Below, in pieces: positions 52,102 through 63,798 of a DNA stretch of 64,000 nucleotides. The number at the start of each line of letters is the position of its first letter. Position 1 is the stretch's first letter. The position numbers and the translations under genes are program-made. The notes beneath the pieces are model-generated. The model was given only the letters and a program-made list of their open reading frames with translations, was not told where the DNA came from and made no database searches. The DNA is from Impatiens glandulifera (Eukaryota > Streptophyta > Magnoliopsida > Ericales > Balsaminaceae), in assembly GCF_907164915.1 (NCBI RefSeq), contig NC_061862.1:62583910-62647909 (forward strand), written 5' to 3'.

Positions 52102-54639
52102 CTATTCAGAATCTGTGAAGTCATAGGCACTCTTCTTTTTCTTCGGTTGCTGTTGCCTGGTCTGTTGGGAGGATCGTTGCCTTTGAAACCGGGACCGCAG
52201 CTGTTCTTCGACTTCGTCCTCGACTAGGTCGGCTTGCCGCCTTCTTCTTCTTCTCGTTATCCTTTGCATAGGCTTCCAGCCTCCGTGCTTCCCTTTCCAA
52301 CCGTGCGGCATCCTCCGCAGCTCGATTGGCCACTTTATCAGCAAACCCTGGGAACAGGGCCTCTCCTCTTTGAATTCGTGCGGCTTCCAATTCCGCTTCT
52401 GTCAGCTGAGGCGATCGCGACGCCTCTTTATCTTTGCTAGCTTCGGCGTCCAGCGCATCCTGGACCCTTTTAGCCACTTGAGCATCCGCCTCTATAGCCG
52501 CGGCGTCCGCGTTCTCCTTAGCCTTTAGAATTTCGGCCATCTGTTCGGTAAGTGCCTTTACTTCGGCCACGAGATTCTCGTTTGTCTTTTCTATTACTGA
52601 GACCCGGTTAATTGTTGTGTCGACCTGTTCGAAATCCTTCTTTAAGTTGGAGGTCACATCCTCCAGAGTTGCGGTTCGCTGAACACATTTTTCGCGCTCA
52701 CCGGCCTCTTCCCACAGTCCGGCGCCGAGTTCTGAGAGACGTGCTTGATGTTGATCCAGCAGCTGCTTTGTCACGTTGGTGAGCTTCATGGCCGAATCAA
52801 TTATGTTGTTGCATCTATCCTTGAATGGTTGAAGTTTGGACACGTCGTGTTCTTGTACGCGGTCATCGATCCGCTCCGATATGAGTGCTTCAAGCTTCTG
52901 AAGTCGGTCCTCAACCCATTCTTTAGCAGCCCATTCTTGAGGAGGGTCCGAAGCGGTGACTTCCGGTGGTGGGGGAGGCGAGTGCTCGGTGGGATCTGGA
53001 TCGGCACTTTCACCGGGGTTTATCGGTGCAGCATTTTCATTTGGAGGTTCTAATTGTGCTGCATCCTCTAAGGTCGGTACCTCAACCTCCAAGGTCGGTA
53101 CCTCAACTTCCTCCAATATCGGTGTCTCAACCTCCCTTGGAGGTGTTGGACAGTTAACTGGAAACTTATCTATTACAGGAGCAGTATATACCGGTACCTG
53201 CATCCGGCTGCATATCGCTTCCAGCCGCTCTATTTCTTGACGTATTTCCATTTTGCCTTTTTCAAACTTGTTAATACCCGCAGCGCTACGGTGTCCACCG
53301 ATCCCCCCTCGATATACTCTTCCTTAATTTTCCGGATGCGCTTTCTTAGTTTCCGAAGTTGGATTTTCGGTATCAGGAGACAGGTTCGGCTTTGTACCTC
53401 CTGAATTGTGTTGGATTTAGTGAGGCGCAACATCAGGTCCTCTACTTCCTCCAATCTGTCGATGCAATCCTTTTGCGAGAAGCCCGGTAGGATTTCTTTA
53501 TAAGTTGTACTGAACCGGTGCTCATGCCACTCCAAATATAGGTGTACAACGTCTTCGCCTCGCTTGTCAATGCCTTGAAAGATTTTCTGGGCTAATCTAT
53601 CGGCCTCTGCTTCGTCGGCCTCCTCCTTCTCCGTGTGATAGCCTTCATTGGCTTCTTTATCAATCTCTTCTTCACCACTCTCTTCTCTATCCCCGGTGGT
53701 TTCAGGATTGGTGTTTGGTTCGGCATTATTCGGACTCCGAACCGACTGATCGTCGTCATTGACCGTTCTATCATTGGTCCTTTCCGTGTCGGTTTCCCCA
53801 GAGGCCCACTCCTCATCTTCTGTTTGTTGTGGTGGGTCTACGAAGGTTATCTTTTCTTTCCCCTTTCCTCCGGTCTTTGCTTTTGCCGGGGTATCTTTCT
53901 TTGCGGCTTTCTTCTTTCGGCCACCTGTGGAACTGGAGGCCGGCTGCGTTCTTGGAAGGAATTGCCTCGATCTAATGAGGTAACGTTTTGCTACCGCAAC
54001 ACCAGGACCAACGTTGAGATTCAAGTGGAGGAAAATCTTACCGAGGGGCATGGCGTATCCCCACGACCGGGTTGAATCTGGTTTGACCATGTCCATGAGG
54101 TTTCCGAACACTGATCTTGCCCAGTTGACCTCTTTTCCTTCCAACAGACCGATCAACATCTTGATTTTGTCTTTGGTGAGGTTGCTGAAATTTCCTCCCC
54201 TCGCCAGTATCGCTCTGGCGAAAACGTCACATGCCGGGATATATTCTGGCTTCAGCATTTGTTTACTCCCGGATGTTGTGATCGGCTCAGTGGTTGCCGA
54301 TAAAATGTGGCAGGCCGCCTCAAAGGTGTCCTGTTCTATTTCTGCCGTTGCATCCTGGCCAATTGTTGGGAGATGCAAGCTTTCGGCCACCAATGCTTCG
54401 GTGATCTCGATTTGGGAACCACAAACCGTCGCGATGATCTTGTCGTAAGCGATGATTGCGGTGTTGAAGAACTCTTCGACCGCATCTTTGTAAATGACGT
54501 GAGGACCGCCTAGGAAATATCCCAGACCGGTTTTAATCAGCCGGTCAATGACTACTTTCGCCTCGGTCGTCCCATTCAGCCGGATTTCCTCGAAATCCAC
54601 TTGAGAGTAGAGTTTGAACAATGCCGAATCACGACCCAT
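52102..54639 (-). pseudogene. Accessory ORF3, copy 2, broken by two frame changes
   Basis: From ATG 54639 the frame gives the family N-terminal domain (TGLGYFLGGPHVIYKDAVEEF, VNWARSVFGNLMDMV), the basic patch, acidic linker and helical middle, then shifts near 53255 (VALRVL then a wrong tail). The second frame (53251-52121) carries the proline-rich part, one copy of the 15-residue repeat (copy 1 has three) and the coiled coil. A deletion near 52235 removes about 40 codons with the first C-terminal basic patch and shifts frame again. The true end, QPKKKKSAYDFTDSE, is in the third frame (to 52102). Confidence 0.87.
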
Positions 54640-55185
54640 GTTAAAAGAGTTTGAGAATGAGAGAAAACCGCTTCAAAGAGTTTAGAAAACTTAGAGAGAT
54701 AAAGTGAATTCGCGTGAGAATGAAAGAAAATGACCGAAGTCCCTTTTATAGACGCGGTTTGGAAGCCCAACCGTCCCATCATGAATGGGCGGGAATTTTC
54801 CCTCCAAGATGAAAAATCGCCAAACTATGGGCGGTAAAGCTTAAACTGGGGGCGGCAACTTTGGCGGGAGATTTCCCTCCAAAATCCTTTGCCTATGTCA
54901 AGGATGACGCATTCTTTTCTTTGAGGCCGAATGATTGAGCGGTTTCTAAGTCGAATCAGACATTTTGATTGATCAGAGTGTTAACAGTTTTAAGCAGATG
55001 TTATGAGACCGGATAAGAACGCGGTCATAGTTTGAGGATCGGTTACTTAGATAAATATTCAAAGAATTGAGAAGACACTGTCTTTTAAACTGAACTGATA
55101 TTAAAAGGCAAGAGATATCAGATAAAGGAAACCGATTATAAGATTTGGTACAGAGATAGGCATATAGAAGCAATGAAAGTACAGC
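54640..55185 (-). promoter_or_regulatory. Intergenic promoter region of ORF3, copy 2
   Basis: CTATAAAAGGG on the minus strand (54741-54751) about 105 bp before the ATG. The hairpin CGGTTTGG-AAG-CCCAACCG has one arm change from copy 1. TTTGGCGGGAG at 54870-54880 (plus strand) fits the E2F consensus closely. Conservation of these motifs exceeds that of the surrounding DNA. Confidence 0.5.
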
Positions 55186-55890
55186 CTATTCAAAAGACAT
55201 TCTCCAGAGTCGTTCTCTTGCCGAATCACTGTTGAGGATGTTTGAAGAGGAGGCCGGTGTGCCTGGTCCGAACTCTGGTCGGTACCCAAGAATCAGCTTG
55301 CTGATATGCGGTGCATACCCGAGACCTTTCTTGGTCAGCACCATATTCTTCAAGTTTTCCCATATGACCGATGACCAGTTGATGGCCGATTTGCAAAGAA
55401 TGTTAGTCATGATGTTATAGGTATTCTTGGAATACCGTTGATTAGGTGATTGGCATAGAATTGACCGGGTCACGATTTCTAGCAGTAGCTGACCGTGACT
55501 AGCAAGTCGGGTTTTTGGCCCAAAGTTTTCTACCGGAGAGAAAGTGGCCGACAGATATTGCGCGGTTTCAAATCCCGCAAGATCCTGAATAGCCTGAAAG
55601 TCAGAGAAACCTTCAGTGGGTAGACCGAATAGTGAGGCAAATTCAACCTCGTCGATCCAGAACGTGTGGTCTCTGACAGTAGAGACGATGTACTTCTCCC
55701 TGATGCAGGCGCTTCGAAAGAAGGCCTTGACATCATCTATAAGAATGGGACCGGCTTCTTCAAGAAACGGTTGAAGACCGGTTTCAGCAAGAGAGTCATA
55801 CATGAATTTCTCCTTAGTAGTGCAATCCCTTATGTCCGTGCAAGATTCGAAATCGATGCATAGAAAGTTTCCCAGAGTTCTGCTCGGCAT
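55186..55890 (-). CDS. Accessory ORF2, copy 2 (intact, 234 residues)
   Basis: I start at ATG 55890 (MPSRTLGNFLCIDFESC) to match copy 1; the open frame extends to 56019 but those 43 codons cover the TATA box and leader and are not conserved. Shared: TGLQPFLEE, FFRSA, FASLFGLPTEGFSDF, QLLLEIVTRSILCQS, INWSSV, KKGLGYAPHISKLILGYRP and FGPGTPASSSNIL. About 60% identical to copy 1, with changes spread over the N-terminal half. Confidence 0.83.
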   Translation of the reverse strand: MPSRTLGNFLCIDFESCTDIRDCTTKEKFMYDSLAETGLQPFLEEAGPILIDDVKAFFRSACIREKYIVSTVRDHTFWIDEVEFASLFGLPTEGFSDFQAIQDLAGFETAQYLSATFSPVENFGPKTRLASHGQLLLEIVTRSILCQSPNQRYSKNTYNIMTNILCKSAINWSSVIWENLKNMVLTKKGLGYAPHISKLILGYRPEFGPGTPASSSNILNSDSARERLWRMSFE

Positions 55891-56385
55891 GGTTTCGGAA
55901 TAGAGAGAGAAACGAGATTCAAGAAGAAGAGAAGTGATTTTTGTACTTTCGGATGTGATAAAAGGAGTAGAGGATGGCTCCTTATATAGGATCGGTTTTT
56001 GGAGGGAAAATCTAAGCATTGATGGTCAGTTTTGTTTTATTAGGGGAAGGAATCTTTACCTTTTCAATGCGCATGGGGAAGGAGCAAATTGCAAGGCCCA
56101 AGGTAAGTGTTAGTTGGGAAGTAACCTGTTCGGTTGGATATTGACTGTGCGGGTAGTTGGGAGTTATCTCATTAAATGCATTTAACACATAACCGATATT
56201 AATTAGATAGAAATCGCAAGTAGTAGAGACAATGCCGAAAAATGGCATACATGAGCGATGAAGAAAACATGAGATCAAGAGAAACATAAGTAAAACCGAA
56301 ATAGACATGGATGAAGCCGATATGATCAAACTTAAGAATACATCTGGTACATGCTGCAAAACGACCAGATGCAGGAAAGAGTGAC
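55891..56385 (-). promoter_or_regulatory. Intergenic promoter region of ORF2, copy 2
   Basis: CCTATATAAGGAG on the minus strand (55977-55989), about 90 bp before the ATG, is a textbook TATA box at the same place as in copy 1. TTTTCCCTCCAAAAACCG lies just upstream of it. Confidence 0.52.
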
Positions 56386-57141
56386 TTAGCGGGCGCGGGG
56401 ATTGAATTCTTGAGGGAGGTTGAAGTTCCTCCTCCTCCATTCTCTCTCAAACTGTTCATAGAATGAATCAGTTCCTTCCCTTGTGAGCACCTGAGCATGG
56501 TTTAGACCTTCGCCGGGACAGGTCGGGACGCCAAGCTCCTCAAGAAGTCGGCTTACTTGGGGAATGAGGGCCACTGACCGGGTGCCGATTATCCAAATAA
56601 GGACGTCAAACAGCACCTTAGACCAGTTCACCAGCGCACCGGTGACAATGGCCGCCATCATGTTGAAGGCCGCCACGCAGTAAGTGTTAGTGACATCTTT
56701 TCCTAAGATGCCCCTTCCTAACACGTCGTTTAGTAGCTGATATTCAGCTCTCAAGTTGGCCTTGCTGCCGTGGTCATCCACCGGCTCATCCGACCGGGCT
56801 AGGTTGTGTGAGACCTCGGCCTTTAAGTTGGCCGGTGGGTTGAGGTCTGTTAGCCCTTGTTTGGGCAAGCTGAAGCACCGGGCGAAGTCTTGCTCGGTGA
56901 AGTCAAAGAGAATACCCCCCACTTTAGATTGAATGTGTGTGTCAAAGTGTGGTGTACCTCTGAATACTCGGGCATTTTGGAAAAACTCCAGAACGGACCC
57001 AGGATAAATGGTGAGTTTATCATCAAGGAAGTATTGGAGGCCGGTATCCTCCAAGGATTTTATCATTCTATAGATGTCGTAATGATCGGTGTTGGAACAC
57101 GATTCAAAATCAACCTGAAGAATGTTTGTGAACTGAGACAT
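56386..57141 (-). CDS. Accessory ORF1, copy 2 (intact, 251 residues)
   Basis: Starts MSQFTNILQVDFESCSNTDH. Shares TGLQYFLDD, VLEFFQNARV, FDFTEQDFARCFSLPKQGL, LLNDVLGRGILGKDV, VNWSKVLFDVLIWI, LEELGVPTCPGE and the EREWRRR tail with copy 1, plus 12 extra C-terminal residues where copy 1 has a stop. Intact despite the defects elsewhere in the element. Function unknown. Confidence 0.84.
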   Translation of the reverse strand: MSQFTNILQVDFESCSNTDHYDIYRMIKSLEDTGLQYFLDDKLTIYPGSVLEFFQNARVFRGTPHFDTHIQSKVGGILFDFTEQDFARCFSLPKQGLTDLNPPANLKAEVSHNLARSDEPVDDHGSKANLRAEYQLLNDVLGRGILGKDVTNTYCVAAFNMMAAIVTGALVNWSKVLFDVLIWIIGTRSVALIPQVSRLLEELGVPTCPGEGLNHAQVLTREGTDSFYEQFEREWRRRNFNLPQEFNPRAR

Positions 57142-57656
57142 TTTTGCCTTAGTGATGGAGAGAGTGTTTTGTTTTGTGAGTGTTTTGGTGAGTGAGTGCT
57201 CCCTTTAAATACTGGTTTTGGGGCTAACCTATTATCCGGGCATTAAATGAGATGATATGTATTAAACGCAGGATAAGAGATTTTGCATGAAATAGGCAGG
57301 TTCACAACTCTAGGTGTCGGTCATAGGCCTGAACTGTGAAAGATATCAAAAGATCTTCACGTCTTTTTAGGCGCGACCTGTTTTACTTGGAAAGGGTAAT
57401 GTTGCAGAGCAGATGTCCTTAACCTCTGATAACTGTTCCTCTTCTGTTTAAAATTCAAATAATCTAGGGTAACCTGCTTCCAAACCGGTCAGGTATCAGT
57501 TGTTCATCCCGATACGGTTATTTGGTGCATGCACCAAGTAGCCGGTCGGTTTACTCTATCTGATAGACTGGGTGGTTCTTCCACAGACACCCCGAAGATT
57601 CAAAGTTCAACAGCTTAGGAAGAGTTACCGGTTTGTCTGCTTGAACCGGTTTCCCT
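57142..57656 (-). promoter_or_regulatory. Intergenic promoter region of ORF1, copy 2
   Basis: TATTTAAAGGGAGC on the minus strand (57199-57212), about 65 bp before the ORF1 ATG, as in copy 1. Non-coding. Confidence 0.5.
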
Positions 57657-60600
57657 TTAAGCATCCTTTGGAAGGATTTGGTTAATGTCGGTTAAGCCGA
57701 GAGTAAGCCTGAATTGAGAAAACTTAGCTTCCTGCAGCGGCTTCGTGAAGATATCGGCTACTTGTTGATCGGTCGATACGTATTCCAGCCGGATATGCTT
57801 CAGCGTGACATGCTCTCGGATGAAATGATGCCTTATGTCGATGTGCTTGGTTCTGGAGTGGAGAACCGGATTGTAGGTGATCGCTATGGCACTCGTGTTG
57901 TCACAGAAAATCGGGTACTCTTCGGCTATGATACCGAAGTCCTTCAGCTGCTGTTGGATCCAGAGGAGTTGAGAACATAAACTTCCGGCCGCCAAGTATT
58001 CAGCCTCTGCAGTTGATGTAGCCACCGATGTCTGTTTCTTGCTGTGCCATGACACCAGTCGGTCACCTAGGAACTGACATGTTCCACTGGTGCTTTTCCT
58101 GTCGATCTTGCACCCTGCATAATCTGCGTCTGAGTAGCTTGTTAGATTAAAGGATGAGTCTTTTGGGTACCACAGACCGACATCAGGAGTGCCTTTCAGA
58201 TACTTCAGTATCCTCTTTGCGGCTGTGTAATGGGATTGCTTTGGATTTGCTTGGAATCTCCCACACACACCAACTGCAAACAGGATGTCCGGTCTACTCG
58301 CTGTCAGGTAGAGCAGGGAGCCGATCATGCCCCGGTATGCAATCTGGTCTACCGATTGGCCCTCATCGTCCCTGTCCTGCTTAACTGATGAGCTCATTGG
58401 AGTAGCCGCCGAGGAGCAGGTGTCCATACCGAATTTCTTCAGAAGCTCCTTGGTATATTTAGGTTGACTGATGAATGTTCCTTCCTTGAGTTGTTTAACC
58501 TGAAGACCTAGGAAGAAACTTAATTCTCCCATCATACTCATTTCAAATTTGTCAGTCATAATTTTTGAGAACTTGTCACAAAGCTTTGGATCGGTGGAAC
58601 CGAAAATAATATCATCTACATAAATTTGAACAAGTAGGATATGTTCCTTCTTTTCAAACTTAAACAAAGTTTTATCCACCGAACCGATGGTGAAATCATG
58701 CTCTAATAGAAATGCGGTTAGTGTATCATACCAGGCTCTAGGTGCTTGCTTTAGACCGTATAAAGCTTTGTTCAGCCGGTATACATGGTTTGGAAATGCA
58801 GCATTTTTGAAGCCGGGTGGCTGTTCAACGTACACTTCTTCACGTAGATCACCGTTCAGAAATGCACTTTTAACATCCATTTGAAAGACTTTGAAGTTTT
58901 TGAAAGCAGCAAATACAAGAAAAATCCTAATGGCTTCAATCCTGGCTACAGGAGCAAATGACTCTTCAAAGTCAATGCCTTCTTCCTGTTTGTAACCTTG
59001 AGCCACTAATCTGGCTTTGTTCCTCGTGACCAAACCGTCCTCATTGAGTTTGTTTCTGAATATCCATCTTGTTCCTATGACCGATTGATCTTTCGGTCTG
59101 GGAACTAAGTACCAGACTTTACTACTCTCGAACTGGTTTAGCTCTTCTTGCATTCCCAAAATCCAATCCGGATCTAACAATGCTTCATCTATTCTTTTCG
59201 GTTCAATCTGGGATATGAAAGCAGAGTTAAAATATCCTTCCAGAAGTTGACTCCTAGTTCGAACAGGTTCTGAAGGGTCACCTATAATTTGCTCAGGAGG
59301 ATGTTTACTGTTTCTTCTGAGATTCAGTTCAGGAGTGTCTACCAAGTTACCGTTTGTTTGATCAAGGCTAGACTTGTCGGTAGGCTGAACGAGATTGTCA
59401 GACCGACCGACTCCCTCGGATTGGACCGAAGTGTCAGCTTCCTGTTGTGGAACAGCTTGATCCAGCTGGGTATCAATATTACCCATTAGGTCATGGACAA
59501 ACCACCTGAAGACCGGAGTCTCATCTTCACTATCAGAATAAATATCGTTATTTTCCAGTCTGTTGTGTAGATCAAAGCATGAAGCAGTATTGCTTTCAAC
59601 CGATTCATCGAAAACAACGTGAATTGTTTCCTCCATGGTTGCAGTTCTATTATTATATACTCTATATGCTTTACTTACTGCCGAGTATCCTAGCATAATG
59701 CCGGTATCGGTCTTTGCATCAAAGGCGGTGAGTTGGGTTTTACCATTTATATGAATGTAACATTTACAACCGAAAATCCTGAGGTACTTGAGTTTAGGAA
59801 CTCTGTTAAAATAAACCTCATACGGTGTTTTGTTGTGAAATCTGTTTATCAAAGACCGGTTTTGTGTATGGCATGCAGTGTTGATAGCCTCAGCCCCAAA
59901 TTTCTAAGCAATGCCGGAGTCGGCTATCATGGACCGTGCAGCTTCCTTGAGAGTCCGGTTTCTTCTCTCGGCCAGGCAATTTTGTTGAGGAGTCCTAGCA
60001 CTAGACAACTCGTGTCTAATGCCGGATTCATCAAGATATGCAGTTAATGTACTATTAGTAAATTCGGTACCTCGATCACTTCGAATGCTATTGATACGAG
60101 TTGATTTTTCATTTTGCAACCGCTTAAGAAGTGTGATCAGGTTTGATACAGTTTCACGTTTAGATGGTAGAAATATTACCCATGTATATCTGAAATAATC
60201 ATCAATAACTACCATGGTATAGAGCATACCTCCTAGGCTAATGACCTGAATCGGTCCAAATAAATCCATGTGAAGAAGATCTAGGCATCGGCTAGATTTA
60301 ATATTTCCATTACTCTTAAAGGATGACCTAGTTTGTTTACCCATTTGGCATGCTGAACAGACCTTATCCTGGTTAAATACTATATCAGGAATACCTTCAA
60401 CTAGCTTTTTACCGCGAATGTAGTTTAAGGTTTTCATGTTTAGATGATTTAGTCTCTTATGCCACAGCCAGGTTTGATCAGTCTTAGCTATCATGCATAT
60501 AGGATATTCTATTCTTGTTTTCCAGTCTACCTTATAGATGTTACCTATCCTATTTCCGGTTAGTAGTACAATACCTTGAGAGTCCTTAACTAGGCATGCA

Positions 60601-60932
60601 TGTTTAAGGAATTCTACCGTGTATCCGGCATCACACATCTGACTAATACTAAGTAGATTAAAACGTAGGTTTTCAACTAGAAGTACATTATCAATAGTTA
60701 GATTACCATGGACAATCTTACCCTTGCCCACAGTTTTACCTTTTGAGTTGTCACCGAAGGTAATTAGAGCACCGGTTACTGATCTGATGTCGATTAGCAA
60801 ATTGCTATTTCCGGTCATGTGCCTGGAGCAACCGCTGTCCAAGAACCATTCGGAGTTTCCTAGCCGTTTCTTTGGATCCTGCAAAATGTACATATTTACA
60901 ACTGTTTGGTACCCACATTTACTTGGGTCCAC
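57657..60932 (-). pseudogene. Copia pol, copy 2, one stop in integrase
   Basis: Same domain order as copy 1. The frame runs from the gag overlap through protease and integrase to residue ~342, where CAG has become TAG (59904-59906, ADSGIA then stop). It is open again to 57657 through RT ([12 protein letters not shown]), the region broken in copy 1 ([18 protein letters not shown]) and RNase H ([11 protein letters not shown]). NCLAERRN replaces NGLAERRN near the catalytic glutamate. Only one codon blocks a full polyprotein. Confidence 0.92.
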
Positions 60933-62694
60933 ATGCGGTTAGTCCCTTAGGTACCCAAACTTTAATAAACCGGACGGTCTTCTTTGCTAGGGTTTTAACT
61001 GTCCTTTTTACACTTGGTCTGGTGTATTTCGGTTTTCCTTTAAATGTCCTAAACGATAATGGTCTTTGGTTCGGTGATCTGTAGTTTGACCTACGTGGTT
61101 CAGGAAAGTCTTTCTTATATTTGAGGATTTCGGCTTTTCTTTTCTCAAGGTCAAGCCATGAATCGGTTGGGCCAACATAATCGTATTTTAGCTTCTCTTC
61201 CCTATAATATGCGGTTTCCTCTTCTTCAGCTGTCCAGGTGCTCTTAAGAAATTTTATAAAAGGAAGGTTTCCTTTTGTAAGCCTTGATTTTTCTATGGGT
61301 TTTCGGTCTTTAAAGCTATTCCCTGTGTATCCTAGACTACGCTTACAACGAGGATGCCTGTAGTGTTTATTCATATTCTTTACTATATCACTAGATCTCT
61401 TATAGGCGGCCATCGTATATTGAAATCGGGCATTCTCTTCCTCGGTTAGTTCTCTAGTCGGTTCACTAGGTTGTTCGATCTTAGGATCTAACTCGGTTTC
61501 TAGGGTGTGGGTATCATCAGGTTGTATGACTTCCGGTTCGGTTATGATGGGTACCTCTGGTTCTATTGGAATAGGTACTATGGGATCGGTTCTGATGTTG
61601 AGGTGCTTAGGTAGCATGGTTAGTAGGTTCTTATATTCTTCTACCATGTCATTCAATGCTTCATATAGCTCGTCTTTAGTAAATTCATCATAGGGAGAGT
61701 CAAATACCTGTTCCTCATTGGCCATGAGACATGTGAGTTCATCGTCGCTGTCACTGCGAGCCCACAAACTTCCTCCATCGTCGGCTATCAGTGCTTTCGG
61801 TACCTCACTTCCTTCACCGGCTTGTTGATAATTGTTTCTGTCATTTTGATATTCCGGTTTCTGGGTGTCCCTTCTTGGTTTCCTGCATTCCCACTTAAAA
61901 TGTCCCATACAGTTACAGTTATAGCATCTTATATTAGATTTGTCACCATAGTAGTTGTTTGTCGGTTGGCTCCTTTTCATGAACCTCCCAAACTTCTGTG
62001 CAAGCATTGCCATGGCGTCCTCAGTAAACTGTTCGGCTGTTCTGATAGGTGCGGGTGCAGGAACCGGTATCGGTGCAGGTGTGGGTACAGGAGCAGGTAC
62101 AGCCGGTTCTGTAGATGTGATTAGTGCTCTGGTTGATGTTGAGGCCGAGACTTCCTCTTCGGTTCTAGATTTCATTTCGAACTCGTATGCCTTTAGATCT
62201 TCGAATACATCGTATAGTTTCATCTTACGTAGGCTCTTTGATTCCCTCATTACCATTGTCTTTATATCCCAGGCACTTGGAAGAGATCTCAAAGCCTTCA
62301 TAACTACCTCTTTGTTGTCATACTTCTTGCCCAGAGTTGCTAGTTCATCTAGCACACCAGTGAACCGGTCACTGTATTCCTTCATAGTTTCTCCTGGTTT
62401 CATTTTGATACTTTCGAACTTCTGTGTGGCCATCATTATTTTGTTCTCCCTTGTTCTTTCATTTCCTTCAAAGATCTGGATGACCGTGTTCCATGTCTCC
62501 TTCGCAGTTTTGCAATCTCTGATCTTGCAATATGTGTTTCTGTCTACGCTGTTGGAGATCCGGTTTCTTGCATGGTTGTCCAGATTGTTTCTTCTCCTAT
62601 CTTCAGCCGTCCATTCTTTTCTATCTTTATCAATGAATATCGGTCCTTCGGTTAGAATGGATTCCATTTCATCATCCAAGGTGACTAGGTGCAC
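60919..62694 (-). CDS. Copia gag, copy 2, N-terminus deleted
   Basis: 591 open codons from the deletion junction (VHLVTLDDEMESILTEGP) to the stop at 60919. Includes the UBN2-type core, the zinc knuckle CYNCNCMGHFKWEC and the basic C-terminal part that copy 1 has after its stop. About 22 N-terminal residues, the ATG and the leader are missing, and the upstream LTR fragment offers no obvious start, so it is not expected to be expressed normally. Confidence 0.88.
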   Translation of the reverse strand: MHLVTLDDEMESILTEGPIFIDKDRKEWTAEDRRRNNLDNHARNRISNSVDRNTYCKIRDCKTAKETWNTVIQIFEGNERTRENKIMMATQKFESIKMKPGETMKEYSDRFTGVLDELATLGKKYDNKEVVMKALRSLPSAWDIKTMVMRESKSLRKMKLYDVFEDLKAYEFEMKSRTEEEVSASTSTRALITSTEPAVPAPVPTPAPIPVPAPAPIRTAEQFTEDAMAMLAQKFGRFMKRSQPTNNYYGDKSNIRCYNCNCMGHFKWECRKPRRDTQKPEYQNDRNNYQQAGEGSEVPKALIADDGGSLWARSDSDDELTCLMANEEQVFDSPYDEFTKDELYEALNDMVEEYKNLLTMLPKHLNIRTDPIVPIPIEPEVPIITEPEVIQPDDTHTLETELDPKIEQPSEPTRELTEEENARFQYTMAAYKRSSDIVKNMNKHYRHPRCKRSLGYTGNSFKDRKPIEKSRLTKGNLPFIKFLKSTWTAEEEETAYYREEKLKYDYVGPTDSWLDLEKRKAEILKYKKDFPEPRRSNYRSPNQRPLSFRTFKGKPKYTRPSVKRTVKTLAKKTVRFIKVWVPKGLTACGPK

Positions 62695-63798
62695 GGTCGG
62701 TTTCGGATGATGAAGATTTGGAGATGGTGGGTCGGTTTCGGTAATCTGGATATTCGGTATGGCTAGTATAAAGTCGGTTTGGAGCGGTATGGTTAAGTTA
62801 GTCGGTTATATAGTAAAGCCAGCAGAAAGTAAATAACACAAAAGATTTTATGGATGTTCGGAGATAAAACTCCTACGTCACCCCTTCCTCTCTAAACCGC
62901 GAGAAGGATATTCACTAAGGAATACAAGTACAAGCCGATCGAGACTTATTTTCTGCTCGATAACACTCTTACAATTTACACCGAAATTGTAGAACACACT
63001 TTAACTTTCAACACTTAGGCTTTCTAGAATAGCACACTGTTATCACTTGTAGTAAATGCTCTTAGCTCTCGTTATCCCAATGTATGTCCCGCATTTACTC
63101 TTCTGCAACTGCCTCCTTTTATAGGTGAAATATGCCAACGGTCATATTTCACTGCCTTGAATCTGATTGGCCGATCAGAGGTGCAGTGATTTAGTGTCTC
63201 AGACCTGCGGTCGTTTCCTCAGACCTGATGGTCAAGCTCAGACCTGGCATTATGTCTCAGACCTGCCGGTCTGTTCTTCCGGTTTGTAAGACAGACCTGC
63301 TGGGTTTGTCTTTTACTCAATGTAGGCACTGTCTGTTTGGACAGTTGTCTGTACTTTGAAGATTTCCTTTCTGGCTTATCCCGAAGTAGAAGGATCCGGT
63401 AGTACTGTTTTCTGCAGCCTACAGTCTTTCCTCAGACTTGCATGGATATGGAAGTATTCAGTCTGTTCCTTTGGTATCATTCTCAACAGATACCCAAATT
63501 GTCTTCTTGTACTGGTCGGCCGCTTGACTTGGCCGAATGTCTTTTGGTAGTGATGTAACCGGACTTCTTCCGGTTATTCTTGTCTTGTGGATGATCGGCT
63601 GTTTGATGGTTCCGGTTTTGAGCTTTGGTCGATCCTTCCTTTGTGCGGTTACGTTCCGAATACTCTTGATCGGTTTGGTAGCTTGACCGGTTAGGTTTCT
63701 TCAGTCAGTTCTCTTGTTCATCCGGTCCGGTTCCTTGTTCTTGCATGGAAAATTTATTTAAGTTAGGTTTATTTGAACCGGTCTGAATTTATCTAACA
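62692..63798 (-). repeat. Truncated 5' LTR, copy 2
   Basis: About 1.1 kb of the 1302 bp LTR. The 194 bp next to the primer site (matching 50479-50672) are deleted, along with the primer site and gag start. The junction shows GCA shared by both sides (GTGCAGG in gag, GGCACGG in the LTR). The TATA box is kept (minus strand, 63113-63123). Confidence 0.92.

Larger units (their letters stand above)
50479..63798 (-). mobile_element. SIRE/Maximus-like Ty1/copia element with three accessory genes, copy 2
   Basis: 13,320 bp, TSD TATAT at 50474-50478 and 63799-63803; removing it restores the F block exactly. Same gene order as copy 1. A deletion of about 300 bp at the right end joins gag directly to the inside of the 5' LTR at ~62692, removing the primer site. 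gag is otherwise open, pol has one stop in integrase, ORF1 and ORF2 are intact and ORF3 is broken twice. About seven LTR differences are seen by eye over the shared 1.1 kb, so it is older than copy 1. Confidence 0.93.
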
